Shown: positions 45,357 through 53,700 of the stretch, piece after piece
Layout: every line of letters begins with the position of its first letter
Position numbering within the stretch: the stretch's first letter is position 1
Assembly: GCF_019039055.1 (NCBI RefSeq)
Contig: NZ_JAHOPB010000001.1
Span: forward strand, 496,001 to 560,000
Length of the DNA stretch: 64,000 nucleotides
From: Reyranella humidisoli
GTDB lineage: Bacteria > Pseudomonadota > Alphaproteobacteria > Reyranellales > Reyranellaceae
Direction: 5' to 3'
Position numbers and translations under genes: made by a program
Notes under the pieces: model-generated
The model's input: the letters and a program-made list of their open reading frames with translations, nothing else
What the model was told of the DNA's origin: nothing
The model's database searches: none

Positions 45357-46222
45357 CCCTGCAAGGCCCTCATGCCCGCCCATGTCGCTTCGCCGCCGAA
45401 GCAGCGCACGGTGACACCTCTCGTCTTCAAGGCGAGAGCATAGCGCGCCGTGAGCGCCGGTGCGCCGATTGCGATCACGTCGCGGGCGGCCGGGGCTTCG
45501 TGGCGCAGTTCTTCCCCGATCAGCAGGCCCGACAGGTAACTCGCCGACTGTGCTGGCGACAGCCGGTCGAACAAAGCGAGCGCCCGCACGCCGAAGGCGT
45601 TGTGCAGCAGCCCCTCGCCGTTGCCGGCGCGGGTCACGCCACGCAGGAACATCGCCTCGTCGAGTGCTGCGTCGGCCGCGAGCGTACGCGCCAGGATCGA
45701 ATGCTGGCTGAGCAGGCCGTAGAACTCGCCCGTCATGCAGGTGCGAAAGCCGATGATGCGGCCCTCGCGCACCGTGGCCCATTTGCTGTGCGTGCCGGGC
45801 AGGACGAACAGCCCGTCTGAAAGGCCCGCGAGCCGCAGCGCACCGAAGATCTGTACCTCCTCGCCGCGCATCACGTCGGGCACCTCGCCCTGCTCGACGC
45901 TGAGGCCGGGCACCAGCGCGATGCGTCCCGGCTCGATCCAGTGCAGGTGCTGCTTGAGGTCTTCAGGCCCGGCGGGACAGGCGACGTAAGGTGCTTCGAC
46001 CCAGCCCTGTCGACTGCCCGCCATGCCGGAGATCAGGCAGACGCTGCCGGGCGGCTTCATCCACTCCGAGAACAGCGAGGCGAAGACGCCGGCGAAATCG
46101 CCGTCGGGTACGTTGAGGATCCCGAGCGGCGCGCTCTTCTCCTCCAGCACGTTGCCGTTCGCATCGAGGCGGGCGCCGCGAAGGGAACTCGTGCCCCAGT
46201 CGACCGCGATCAGGTGCGACAC
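45353..46222 (-). CDS. dgoK: 2-dehydro-3-deoxygalactonokinase
   Basis: This 289-residue kinase phosphorylates 2-keto-3-deoxygalactonate with ATP. It begins LIAVDWGTSSLRGARLDANG, the DgoK phosphate-1 motif, and contains LISGMAGSRQGWVEAPYV and VLPGTHSKWA. It overlaps the aldolase gene by four bases and the upstream hydrolase gene by 13. Together dehydratase, kinase and aldolase form the De Ley-Doudoroff route. Confidence 0.94.
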   Translation of the reverse strand: MSHLIAVDWGTSSLRGARLDANGNVLEEKSAPLGILNVPDGDFAGVFASLFSEWMKPPGSVCLISGMAGSRQGWVEAPYVACPAGPEDLKQHLHWIEPGRIALVPGLSVEQGEVPDVMRGEEVQIFGALRLAGLSDGLFVLPGTHSKWATVREGRIIGFRTCMTGEFYGLLSQHSILARTLAADAALDEAMFLRGVTRAGNGEGLLHNAFGVRALALFDRLSPAQSASYLSGLLIGEELRHEAPAARDVIAIGAPALTARYALALKTRGVTVRCFGGEATWAGMRALQG

Positions 46223-47103
46223 GGCTTCGGCCCCAGTTCACGGGCGGCGATTGCGAACAGCTCGTCGGCCGAACCGACCGCCACGAAATGCCCCGCCCCT
46301 TCGACGGCATGCCATACCGCGCCCGGCATCCGGTCGGCGACGGTCCGGTTGATGAAAGCCGGCACGAGCCGGTCATCCGTGCCTTGCCAGAGATGGACCT
46401 TCCGCTCGATCGCCCTCACGTCGAAAGCCCAGCGGCGATAGAGAAGTTCACTGTCCCGGCGCAGGCCGTCGCTGCCGCGAGCAAAGCATTCGGCGGACAT
46501 TTCGCGGAAGATCGCGTCGACGTCCGGTTGAAGCAGGATCTTTCGATCGTGGTCATTCACGGCTTTCCGCACTTGCTCGACGAAGGTCGCACGGAAGAAT
46601 TTGGCGGTCACGCCAAGACTCGCATACATGAGCCGGAAGCCGGGCGGGAAGCGCAGCGCCAGAAATCCGCCCAGCGCGTCCGCCTTCGAAAGATGATCCG
46701 CCGCCCAGTTGTCGCCGAAGGCGCCGTAGCTGCCGCCCGCGATGCTGCTGACATGGCGCAGCCGAAGGGGATCGACGTAGGCGGCCGCCGCCAGCGCCCA
46801 GGGCCCACCTTCCGACCAGCCCGTCACGCCGAACTCGCGATATCCCAGCGCGTCGGCGATGGCCGTCAGGTCATCGGCCCAGCCGGCGTAGGTGCGCAGT
46901 CTCTGGGGCGTCGACCGTCCGATGCCCGGCCGGTCCACGCAGATCAGCCGCAACCGGTTCTTCGATGCCGACTTCGCGAAGAGGCGGGCCTCGAGCCGGC
47001 AACTGGGTCCACCATGATTGTGGATGACCAGCGGTCCCTGCGGATCCCCGACCTCAAGATAGCTGAGCGTGCGGCCGTCCCGGGTTGCGATCGTGCCCGT
47101 CAT
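46210..47103 (-). CDS. Alpha/beta hydrolase
   Basis: This 297-residue hydrolase has HNHGGPSCRLEARLF near the oxyanion site, CVDRPGIGRS, nucleophile motif GWSEGGPWAL and a C-terminal VEGAGHFVAVG histidine. It overlaps the dgoK start by 13 bases and so is part of the galactonate operon. A role as aldonolactonase is possible but the family is broad. No signal peptide is present. Confidence 0.9.
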   Translation of the reverse strand: MTGTIATRDGRTLSYLEVGDPQGPLVIHNHGGPSCRLEARLFAKSASKNRLRLICVDRPGIGRSTPQRLRTYAGWADDLTAIADALGYREFGVTGWSEGGPWALAAAAYVDPLRLRHVSSIAGGSYGAFGDNWAADHLSKADALGGFLALRFPPGFRLMYASLGVTAKFFRATFVEQVRKAVNDHDRKILLQPDVDAIFREMSAECFARGSDGLRRDSELLYRRWAFDVRAIERKVHLWQGTDDRLVPAFINRTVADRMPGAVWHAVEGAGHFVAVGSADELFAIAARELGPKPCRT

Positions 47104-47140
47104 GGAGGGGAGAGTCTTTTCTCCGCACCCGCCTCCAGGC

Positions 47141-48310
47141 CTAGTCCCGGCAGGACCACTCGAGCATGCGCTTCATGAACTCCTCGCCGGCGTCGATCTG
47201 CGAGGCCAGGATGAATTCGTTGGGCTGATGCGCCTGGGCGATGTCACCCGGGCCGCACACGACCGTCGGCACGCCCAACACCTTGCGGAAGATGCCGGCC
47301 TCGGTGGCATAGACCACCGCGCCCACCGTGTTGGAGCCCGACCAGCTTCCGGCCAGCGCCTTTGCATCGTCGTTGCCCTCGGGCGAGAAGGCAGGCGTCG
47401 AGGCGCGCAGCTCGGTCTCGATCCCGGCGGCGGGATGCTTGGCCTTCATCTTCGGCAGCAGCTCTTCCTTCAGCCACTTCTTGGCGCGCTCGCCCAGCTC
47501 CTCGATCGGCCGGGTCGGTAGCTCGCGATAGCCCCACAGGACCTCGCACTCACGCGCCAGGATGTTGCCCGCGGTGCCGCCGATGATGGTGCCGACGTTG
47601 AAGGTCGCGGCGGCCGGCATGAACTCGCTGTTCTTCGGCGCGGCGGCCTCGAGCTCCTCCTGGACCGTGTTGAGGTAGTGGATGAACTCGCCGGCGAAAT
47701 GGATCGCGCTGACGCCGAGATGGGTCATCGAGGAATGCGCCTCGAAGCCGGTGAACTTGGTGACGTAGCTCTGGCTGCCCTTGTGAGCGTGCACCACGGT
47801 CATCATGGTCGGCTCGCCGATGATGATGACGCGCGGCTTCGGCACTTCGCTCGCCATGCGGGCGGCCAGCGAATGGGCGCCGAAGCAGCCGATCTCCTCG
47901 TCGTAGGACAGTGCGAAGTGGATCGGCTTCCTGAGCGGCGCCTTCAGGAATTCCGGCAGCATCGCGAGGCCGATGGCGTAGAACGCCTTCATGTCGCAGG
48001 TGCCGCGGCCGTAATACTTGCCGTCCTTGAGGGTCAGCGTCCACGGGTCGGTCACCCACGGCTGGCCGTCGACCGGCACGACGTCGGTATGGCCCGACAG
48101 CACCACGCCGCCCGGCACGTTGGGGCCGATGGTGGCGAACAGATTGGCCTTCGAACCGTCCTCGTTGGGCACCAGCTTCGAGTCGATCCCGTGCCCCTTG
48201 AGATAGGCCTGCACGTACTCGATCAGCGCGAGGTTGGAGTTGCGCGAGGTGGTGTCGAACGCCACGAGCTTGCGCAGCATTTCGATGGAACTGACGATCT
48301 CTCCGGCCAT
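47141..48310 (-). CDS. argE: Acetylornithine deacetylase
   Basis: This 389-residue M20-family metallopeptidase releases ornithine from N-acetylornithine. The di-zinc residues are in VVLSGHTDVVPVDG, YGRGTCDMKAF and SYDEEIGCFG, followed by IIGEPTMM and HKGSQSYVTKFTGFEAHSSM of the dimerisation domain. The Asp/Glu pair typical of ArgE is intact. No other arginine gene is nearby. A repeat element follows on its upstream side (48336-48445). Confidence 0.88.
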   Translation of the reverse strand: MAGEIVSSIEMLRKLVAFDTTSRNSNLALIEYVQAYLKGHGIDSKLVPNEDGSKANLFATIGPNVPGGVVLSGHTDVVPVDGQPWVTDPWTLTLKDGKYYGRGTCDMKAFYAIGLAMLPEFLKAPLRKPIHFALSYDEEIGCFGAHSLAARMASEVPKPRVIIIGEPTMMTVVHAHKGSQSYVTKFTGFEAHSSMTHLGVSAIHFAGEFIHYLNTVQEELEAAAPKNSEFMPAAATFNVGTIIGGTAGNILARECEVLWGYRELPTRPIEELGERAKKWLKEELLPKMKAKHPAAGIETELRASTPAFSPEGNDDAKALAGSWSGSNTVGAVVYATEAGIFRKVLGVPTVVCGPGDIAQAHQPNEFILASQIDAGEEFMKRMLEWSCRD

Positions 48311-48335
48311 GATGTCCTTTGCTCACTCAATTCCG

Positions 48336-48445
48336 ACCTCACCCTGAGGAGCCGCACGGCGTGCGGCGTCTCGAAGGGTGGGCGACAGCCCTGTTGTGTC
48401 CCATCCTTCGAGACGCACGCCTGCGGCGTGCTCCTCAGGATGAAG
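48336..48445. repeat. Palindromic intergenic repeat, family C
   Basis: Two arms of about 40 bases form an inverted repeat: left arm CCTGAGGAGCCGCACGGCGT followed by CGTCTCGAAGG, and right arm CCTTCGAGACGCACGCCTGC followed by GGCGTGCTCCTCAGG. A spacer of about 25 bases separates them. It fills the gap between argE and folE. The CTCCTCAGG and CCTTCGAGACGC blocks resemble elements common in alphaproteobacterial genomes. Confidence 0.8.
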
Positions 48446-48450
48446 TTAAC

Positions 48451-49083
48451 TCAAATCGACGTGCGCCCGATCATGGACAGGAATTCGCGCCGTGTCTCGC
48501 CATTGTCGCGGAAGGCACCCAGCATGCGGCTGGTCACCATGGTGACGTCCGACTTGTGGACGCCGCGCGTGGTCATGCACTGGTGCGCCGCCTCGATGAC
48601 GACCGCCACGCCGCGCGGCTGCAGCACTTCCTGGAGCGTGTTGGCGATCTGCGCCGTCAGCTTCTCCTGGATCTGCAGGCGATGGGCGAAGGCATCGACC
48701 ACGCGGGCGAGCTTGCTGATGCCGACCACGCGCTTGTCGGGCAGGTAGCCGACATGGACCTTGCCGATGATCGGCACCATGTGGTGCTCGCAGTGCGATT
48801 CGAGCCGGATGTCGCGCAGCGCCACGACCTCGTCGTAGCCCTCGACCTCTTCGAAGGTCCGCTGCAGCATGTCGCGCGGATCGCGGTCGTAGCCCGCGAA
48901 GAATTCCTCGTAGGAGCGGACGACGCGGTCGGGCGTGCCCGCCAGCCCCTCGCGGCCGGGATCGTCGCCGGCCCAGCGGATCAGGGTGCGCACGGCGGCC
49001 TCGGCCTCCTCGCGCGACGGGCGGGCCAGCCCGGTGGCGAGCGACATGGCTTCGCCCGGCTTCACCATCTTGTTCATCTGCAT
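48451..49083 (-). CDS. folE: GTP cyclohydrolase I
   Basis: This 210-residue enzyme makes 7,8-dihydroneopterin triphosphate for folate and pterin synthesis. Zinc and active-site residues are in [20 protein letters not shown] and TARGVH-like [12 protein letters not shown]. The N-terminal region has [20 protein letters not shown], as in bacterial enzymes. It follows apaG by 19 bases on the same strand. Confidence 0.96.
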   Translation of the reverse strand: MQMNKMVKPGEAMSLATGLARPSREEAEAAVRTLIRWAGDDPGREGLAGTPDRVVRSYEEFFAGYDRDPRDMLQRTFEEVEGYDEVVALRDIRLESHCEHHMVPIIGKVHVGYLPDKRVVGISKLARVVDAFAHRLQIQEKLTAQIANTLQEVLQPRGVAVVIEAAHQCMTTRGVHKSDVTMVTSRMLGAFRDNGETRREFLSMIGRTSI

Positions 49084-49102
49084 TCTCCTCGATCCGCGTC
49101 GC

Positions 49103-49495
49103 CTAGTTGAGGCTGCGCTGTGCCGTCGGCGTATCCAGCGAAAAAGTCGGGATATCGACGTCGAACTTCACACCCGCCTCGTCAACCATCTGGTACGTGC
49201 CGGCCATGATTCCGGATGGCGTGGAAAGCGGCGTGCCCGACGTGTACTCGAACCTCTCGCCGGGACGCAGCAGGGGCGTCTTGCCCACGACCCCGGGGCC
49301 CCTGACCTCCTGCAGCCGGCCGAGCCCGTCGGTGATCTTCCAATGACGGCTGCGCAACTGCACCGCGACATCGCCGTGGTTCTCGATCCGCACGGTGTAC
49401 GACCAGACGAACTGCGACTTCGCCGGCTCGGACTGGTCGGGCAGATATTGCGGTTGAACCGTCACCAGAATGGCACGGGTTGTGGCTTTATACAT
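49103..49495 (-). CDS. apaG: ApaG-family protein
   Basis: This 130-residue protein is a single fibronectin-like beta-sandwich of the ApaG family: [40 protein letters not shown] and [20 protein letters not shown]. Members are linked to cobalt/magnesium resistance and diadenosine tetraphosphate levels in Salmonella and E. coli, but the molecular role is not settled. It lies between a CDF transporter gene and folE. Confidence 0.94.
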   Translation of the reverse strand: MYKATTRAILVTVQPQYLPDQSEPAKSQFVWSYTVRIENHGDVAVQLRSRHWKITDGLGRLQEVRGPGVVGKTPLLRPGERFEYTSGTPLSTPSGIMAGTYQMVDEAGVKFDVDIPTFSLDTPTAQRSLN

Positions 49496-49556
49496 GCTGG
49501 GGCGAGTTCCTCATGGCCTCTGACATGGGAGTTTCGACCCAAAAGGTCAAATGCGT

Positions 49557-50465
49557 CTACAGCCACTTCGGATCGGCGGTGAAGTCGATGGTGAGCCAGC
49601 GATGCGGGCCCTCGCCGCCGATCGCCTCGGAAATCTCGCGACGCAGGGCATCGGCTGTGCCGACACTGTCGATCGACGACTCCGGCGGCACGGCGACATG
49701 GATCTCGATGAACCGGGCACGACCCACCTTGGCGACGTAGCTGGTGTAGGTCTTGAAGCCGTGGCGGGCGATCACGCCATCCATCACTTCGCGCACCCGT
49801 GCATCGAGTTCGGGCGGCGTGATCAGCAGAATTTCCTGCAGCGCCTTGCGCACCGCCTGGATGGGCACGAACACCAGGACCATCGTCAGCAGCGCCAGGA
49901 CCGCCGGGTCGGCATAGGGCGCGAGATGAGCGTATGCCGTTCCCTTCAACGAAGCGCCGATGACGAAGGCCACCAGCAGGGCCAAAGTGATGGAGCCGGC
50001 CATCAGCCAGCCCTGCGTGTCGAGCCGGATGAAATCGGAGCCGATCGCGCGATTGAGGCGGCGTTCGTAGAAGAACATGCTGAAGCAGGCCACGCACACC
50101 AGGACGGCATAGGCCATCGCCCAGTCGAAATCGAGCTGCCGGCCGCCGATCAGCAGGCTGTCGACCGCATTCAGGAAGGCATAGAAGCAGAGCAGCATCA
50201 GCGTGCCGCCGTTGAAGGCCAGCACCATCGGCTCGATGTGCCAGTAGCCGAACTGGAACCGCCGGTTCTCGGCGACGCGGGTGACGAGGCGCGAGACGAA
50301 CAATGCCAGGCCCGACATGGCGGCATCGATGGCGGAGAAGACGCCGTCGAACAGGATCGACATCGATCCGGACAGCAGGCCGAACAGCACGCCGAAGGAC
50401 GCCACCCCGATGGTGACGGCGATGGAGATTTTCAGGAGTCTTTGTTCGGCGGACGCGGTCGGCAT
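49557..50465 (-). CDS. Cation diffusion facilitator (CDF) family transporter
   Basis: This 302-residue protein has an N-terminal membrane domain with about six helices and a C-terminal cytoplasmic domain. The first metal site resembles the DxxxD pattern (ILFDGVFSAIDAAMS). In the fifth helix, RLDTQGWLMAGSIT does not show the usual HxxxD, so selectivity or activity may differ. It lies upstream of apaG on the same strand with a gap of about 60 bases. The metal is unknown (Zn, Fe, Co or Mn are family options). Confidence 0.88.
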   Translation of the reverse strand: MPTASAEQRLLKISIAVTIGVASFGVLFGLLSGSMSILFDGVFSAIDAAMSGLALFVSRLVTRVAENRRFQFGYWHIEPMVLAFNGGTLMLLCFYAFLNAVDSLLIGGRQLDFDWAMAYAVLVCVACFSMFFYERRLNRAIGSDFIRLDTQGWLMAGSITLALLVAFVIGASLKGTAYAHLAPYADPAVLALLTMVLVFVPIQAVRKALQEILLITPPELDARVREVMDGVIARHGFKTYTSYVAKVGRARFIEIHVAVPPESSIDSVGTADALRREISEAIGGEGPHRWLTIDFTADPKWL

Positions 50466-50485
50466 GGGATGGACTAGACATCATG

Positions 50486-50582
50486 CTCCTCTCCCCCGCT
50501 AGGGGGAGAGGTTGGGTGAGGGGGTTGCCGACACCGATCGAGGCCCCCTCACCTAGCCACTCCCCCTAGCGGAGGAGAGGAA
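50486..50582. repeat. Palindromic intergenic repeat, family D
   Basis: The left arm CTCCTCTCCCCCGCTAGGGG continues GAGAGGTTGGGTGAGGGGG. The right arm CCCCCTCACCTAGCCACTCC continues CCCTAGCGGAGGAGAGG and is complementary to it around a short spacer. Each arm also has its own small hairpin (CCCCCGCTAGGGGG). It fills the gap between the CDF and thioesterase genes. Confidence 0.8.
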
Positions 50583-50590
50583 TGTAAATG

Positions 50591-51064
50591 TCAGATCGGG
50601 AAAATGAGGCAGGTGGTCGTGCCGTGCGCCAGCAGCTTGCCGGATGCGTCGGTCAGGCGCCCTTCCGAGGTGGCGATGCGCGAGCCGACGTTGATGACCT
50701 TGCCCTCGGCGCGGACCGGGCCGGTCCTGTCGGTCATGGCGCGCACGTAGTTCACCTTGATCTCGACCGTCGTGTAGCCGCTGCCGGCCTTCAGCCTGGT
50801 GTGGATGCAGCAGCCCATCACCGAATCCAGCAGCGTGGCGGCGACGCCGCCATGCACCGAGCCCAGCGGGTTGTAATGGTCGAACACCGGCGTATAGCCG
50901 AAGACAACACGGCCGTCTTCGACCTCGATGAGGCTGAAGCCCAGGGCCTTGGTGATCGGCGGCGCCGGATAGCGCCCCTCCAGCACGCCCCTGAAGAGAT
51001 CCAGCCCGTCCAGCGTGCGCGCCACCTCGATCGGCACCACGCCAAATCCTGCTTCTCCAGCCAT
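50591..51064 (-). CDS. PaaI-family hotdog thioesterase
   Basis: This 157-residue hotdog protein has the PaaI/YdiI core NPLGSVHGGVAATLLDSVMG with the HGG loop and catalytic aspartate, followed by TVEIKVNYVRAMTDRTGPVR. It hydrolyses acyl-CoA thioesters, probably short or aromatic. It is divergent from a MarR regulator gene across a 78-base gap containing a palindrome, so it is a likely target of that regulator. Confidence 0.92.
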   Translation of the reverse strand: MAGEAGFGVVPIEVARTLDGLDLFRGVLEGRYPAPPITKALGFSLIEVEDGRVVFGYTPVFDHYNPLGSVHGGVAATLLDSVMGCCIHTRLKAGSGYTTVEIKVNYVRAMTDRTGPVRAEGKVINVGSRIATSEGRLTDASGKLLAHGTTTCLIFPI

Positions 51065-51086
51065 GCCCGTCTCCGTGCAAAATTAA

Positions 51087-51098
51087 GTGCATATACAC
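51087..51098. promoter_or_regulatory. Candidate MarR operator palindrome
   Basis: GTGCATATACAC is a near-perfect palindrome (two mismatches in the middle region when compared with its complement) in an AT-rich stretch within the divergent gap between the thioesterase and marR genes. Its centre is about 50 bases from the marR start. Confidence 0.45.
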
Positions 51099-51142
51099 AT
51101 TGAGGCTTTGCCGGCGCAAGAAGCGGCGATAGTCTCAGTCCC

Positions 51143-51592
51143 ATGACAGCCGTCCCGCCCCCGTTCCGCCTGTCGCCGGCCGAATGCACCTGCTTTCGCG
51201 TACGCAGCGCGGCGCGCCGCGTCACCCAGATCTACAGCCGCCACCTCGCGCCGACCGGCCTGCGCATCTCGCAATTCTCGCTGCTCGGCCACGTGATGGC
51301 GCGCGGCCCCCTCAGCATCTCCGAACTGTCCGACCGGCTGGCGACCGACCGCACGACGCTCACGCGCAACCTGCGCCCGCTGCTGGCCTCGGGCGTGATC
51401 GAACGCGCGGCCGCGGGCGACAAGCGCCGGCACGAGCTGGTCGCGACGGTTGCGGGCCGCGCCCTCTTCAAGCGCGCCCTGCCGATGTGGGCCGCCGCCG
51501 AGCAGGAAGTGCGCGACGCGATGGGCACGAAGCTCACCGCCGACCTGCACGGCGCCCTCGACCGCTCGATGGAAAAGCTGGCGCCGCTTTAG
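51143..51592 (+). CDS. MarR-family transcriptional regulator
   Basis: This 149-residue winged-helix regulator has LRISQFSLLGHVMARGPLSI and a DNA-reading segment SDRLATDRTTLTRNLRPL, followed by the wing AAGDKRRHELVATVAG. It begins near a CTCFRVRSAARRVTQ region with one cysteine. It is divergent from the thioesterase gene, and the palindrome between them is the probable operator. The ligand is unknown. Confidence 0.93.
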   Translation: MTAVPPPFRLSPAECTCFRVRSAARRVTQIYSRHLAPTGLRISQFSLLGHVMARGPLSISELSDRLATDRTTLTRNLRPLLASGVIERAAAGDKRRHELVATVAGRALFKRALPMWAAAEQEVRDAMGTKLTADLHGALDRSMEKLAPL

Positions 51593-51631
51593 TCACGGCG
51601 TCCTGGACATCAGAGCAATCGCCCATGAAAC

Positions 51632-51731
51632 AAGGATCCCTCACTTCGTTCGGGATGACACCGGTTCTTTAGAGCGGCGCACTGCGCTCATCCCCCCAAT
51701 AGTGTCATCCCGAACGAAGTGAGGGATCCTT
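51632..51731. repeat. Palindromic intergenic repeat, family B (long copy)
   Basis: Arms of 28-29 bases (AAGGATCCCTCACTTCGTTC continuing GGGATGACA, and its reverse complement TGTCATCCCGAACGAAGTGA continuing GGGATCCTT) flank a spacer of about 40 bases that itself contains GCGGCGCACTGCGC. The core matches the repeat at 4934-4998. It lies between the marR gene and the convergent tenA gene. Confidence 0.85.
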
Positions 51732-51768
51732 CGCTTCCCCTCATAACGCGGGAAGCAATGGCTCCGCC

Positions 51769-52380
51769 CTAAACGTTGGCGGCGAAGAAGCCGAGTTCGA
51801 GTTCCATGGCGCGGCGGTAGTTGGCGCGCACTGCTTCCGTGTCCTCGGCATGCTGGTCGAGCAATGACTCGAGCTGGACGGCCAGTTCCTCAAAGCCCGG
51901 ATCGGCGTAGGTCTTCACCCATTCCGAATAGAGTGGCGCCGCGTTGTTGGCTGCCAGCGTCCGGCCGAGATAGGCGTAGAGGCGCATGCAGGGCGTCATG
52001 GCGGCGATCGTCTCGCCGAGATTGCCGCGCCCCGCCGTCTCCAGGAGGAAATCGACATAGGCCCGCGTCGCCTCGACCGGCGTGACACCCGTGAGATCGA
52101 CCTGCCAGCGGTCGGCGTAGCTCCTGTGCAGCTTCAGCTCCTGCAGGACGCCGGCGATGAGGCCGGCGAAACCGTAGAGGTCCTCCCGCGACCGTGAGTT
52201 AGCGAGGCAGAAGGCATAGGCGCGTGCGAACGCCTCGAGGAAATAGGCGTCCTGCGCGACGTAGCCCTTGAAGTTCTGCACGGGTAGCGACCCGTCCCGC
52301 AGCCCGCGCACGAAGCCGTGCGCGAGGATGCGTTTGGCGAGGTCGGCATTCGCCGCCCACAGGTCGGCCGACAGCGGCAC
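51769..52380 (-). CDS. TenA-family thiaminase II
   Basis: This 203-residue helical protein matches TenA, which hydrolyses degraded thiamine products to recover the pyrimidine moiety (aminopyrimidine aminohydrolase). The catalytic cysteine is in AAMTPCMRLYAYLG, and YVAQDAYFLEAFARAYAF and ELEL near the C-terminus are typical. The likely start is a GTG at 52380 with GGAG about nine bases upstream, giving VPLSADLWAANADL. It lies 22 bases downstream of metZ and should be cotranscribed with it under the SAM-II riboswitch. No TPP riboswitch was seen. Confidence 0.85.
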   Translation of the reverse strand: MPLSADLWAANADLAKRILAHGFVRGLRDGSLPVQNFKGYVAQDAYFLEAFARAYAFCLANSRSREDLYGFAGLIAGVLQELKLHRSYADRWQVDLTGVTPVEATRAYVDFLLETAGRGNLGETIAAMTPCMRLYAYLGRTLAANNAAPLYSEWVKTYADPGFEELAVQLESLLDQHAEDTEAVRANYRRAMELELGFFAANV

Positions 52381-52402
52381 GCTTGTACTCCAGCCCGATG
52401 CG

Positions 52403-53614
52403 TCAGCCGCCCAGCGCCTGGACGAGATCGCCGATGATGTCCTCGACATCCTCGAGGCCGACCGAGATGCGCACCGTGCCGTCGGTGATGCCGAGCTTGG
52501 CGCGCTCCTCGGCGCCGATGCGCATGTGCGTCGTGGTCGCCGGATGGGTGACGAGACTCTTGGCGTCGCCTAGGTTGTTGGAGATGTCGACGATCTGCAG
52601 GCGGTTCAGCGTCTCGAAGGCGGCCCACTTGCCGGCCTTGAGATCGAACGTCACCACGCCGCCGAAGTCGGACATCTGCTTCGCCGCCAGCGCATGCTGC
52701 GGATGGTCGGGACGCCCCGGATAGAGCACGCGGCCGATCGCGGGATGCGCGGCCAGCGCATCGGCGACGCGGCGGGCATTGGCACAATGGCGCTCGACGC
52801 GCAGGCCGAGCGTCTCCAGACCCTTCACCAGCACCCAGGCATTGAACGGGCTGAGCGCCGGGCCTGTGTTGCGGATGATCGGCTGCAGCTTGTCGAGGAT
52901 GAACTCCTTCGAGCCCAGCACGGCACCGCCCAGGGTGCGGCCCTGGCCGTCGATGTACTTGGTGGCGGAGTGAACGACGATGTCAGCGCCGAACTCGAGC
53001 GGGCGCTGCAGGATCGGCGTGGCGAAGGCATTGTCGAGGACGACCTTGGCGCCGGCCTTGTGCGCGAGATCGCATACCGCCTTGACGTCGACGATGTCGA
53101 GCATGGGGTTGGACGGCGATTCGAACAGCACCGCCTGCGTCGGCTTCGAAAGCGCCTTCTCCCACTGCGCGAGATCGCCGCCGTCGACCAGCTCGCTCTG
53201 GATGCCGTACTTCGGCAGCAGCTCGGCCACGATGTAGTGGCAGGAGCCGAACAGCTGGCGGGCCGCGACGATGCGATCGCCGGCCTTGAGCAGCGCCAGC
53301 AGCGCGAAGAACACCGCCGACATGCCGGTCGAGGTGGCGCGACAGGCCTCGGCGCCTTCCAGTGCGGCCAGCCGGTTCTCGAACATGGTGACGGTCGGAT
53401 TGCCGAAGCGCGAATACTGGTAGTGGTTGCTCTCGCCCTTGAAGGTGGCCTCGGCCTCCTCGGCGCTCGAATAGGCGTAGCCCGAGGTCAGGAACAGCGC
53501 CTCCGACGTCTCGTCGAAATTGCTGCGGATCTGCCCGCCGCGCACGGCGCGGGTCTGGGTCCGCCACTTCGAGGTATCGGCTTCGGCCTTCTTCTTCGGA
53601 ATCGATCCGTCCAT
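52403..53614 (-). CDS. metZ: O-succinylhomoserine sulfhydrylase
   Basis: This 403-residue PLP enzyme makes homocysteine from O-succinylhomoserine and sulfide. SGYAYSSAEEAEATFKG is typical of the N-terminal region. The PLP lysine is in VVHSATKYIDGQGR, with FESPSNPMLDIVDVKAV and TGMSAVFFALLALLKAGD further N-terminal. The start at 53614 has an AGGAGAAGTGAG ribosome-binding region. A SAM-II riboswitch and terminator precede it, consistent with repression by S-adenosylmethionine. Cystathionine gamma-lyase/synthase is the main alternative; riboswitch and context favour MetZ. Confidence 0.92.
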   Translation of the reverse strand: MDGSIPKKKAEADTSKWRTQTRAVRGGQIRSNFDETSEALFLTSGYAYSSAEEAEATFKGESNHYQYSRFGNPTVTMFENRLAALEGAEACRATSTGMSAVFFALLALLKAGDRIVAARQLFGSCHYIVAELLPKYGIQSELVDGGDLAQWEKALSKPTQAVLFESPSNPMLDIVDVKAVCDLAHKAGAKVVLDNAFATPILQRPLEFGADIVVHSATKYIDGQGRTLGGAVLGSKEFILDKLQPIIRNTGPALSPFNAWVLVKGLETLGLRVERHCANARRVADALAAHPAIGRVLYPGRPDHPQHALAAKQMSDFGGVVTFDLKAGKWAAFETLNRLQIVDISNNLGDAKSLVTHPATTTHMRIGAEERAKLGITDGTVRISVGLEDVEDIIGDLVQALGG

Positions 53615-53659
53615 CTCACTTCTCCTCTCGCCGCGCGTCCTTTCCCGACGACGCAAACG

Positions 53660-53692
53660 AAAAACCCCCGACCTGGAAGGACGGGGGTTTTG
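53660..53692 (-). terminator. Rho-independent terminator between SAM-II riboswitch and metZ
   Basis: On the minus strand AAAACCCCCG and CGGGGGTTTTT form a stem of nine to ten pairs, including A-T pairs, with a loop of about 11 bases followed by a U-run. It lies between the aptamer and the metZ start and so probably acts as the expression platform. Confidence 0.8.
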
Positions 53693-53700
53693 CGTAACCT

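Noticed and set aside
52380-52402. TPP riboswitch for tenA
   Set aside because: The gap to metZ is only 22 bases and no TPP core (CUGAGA/ACCUGA) is present.
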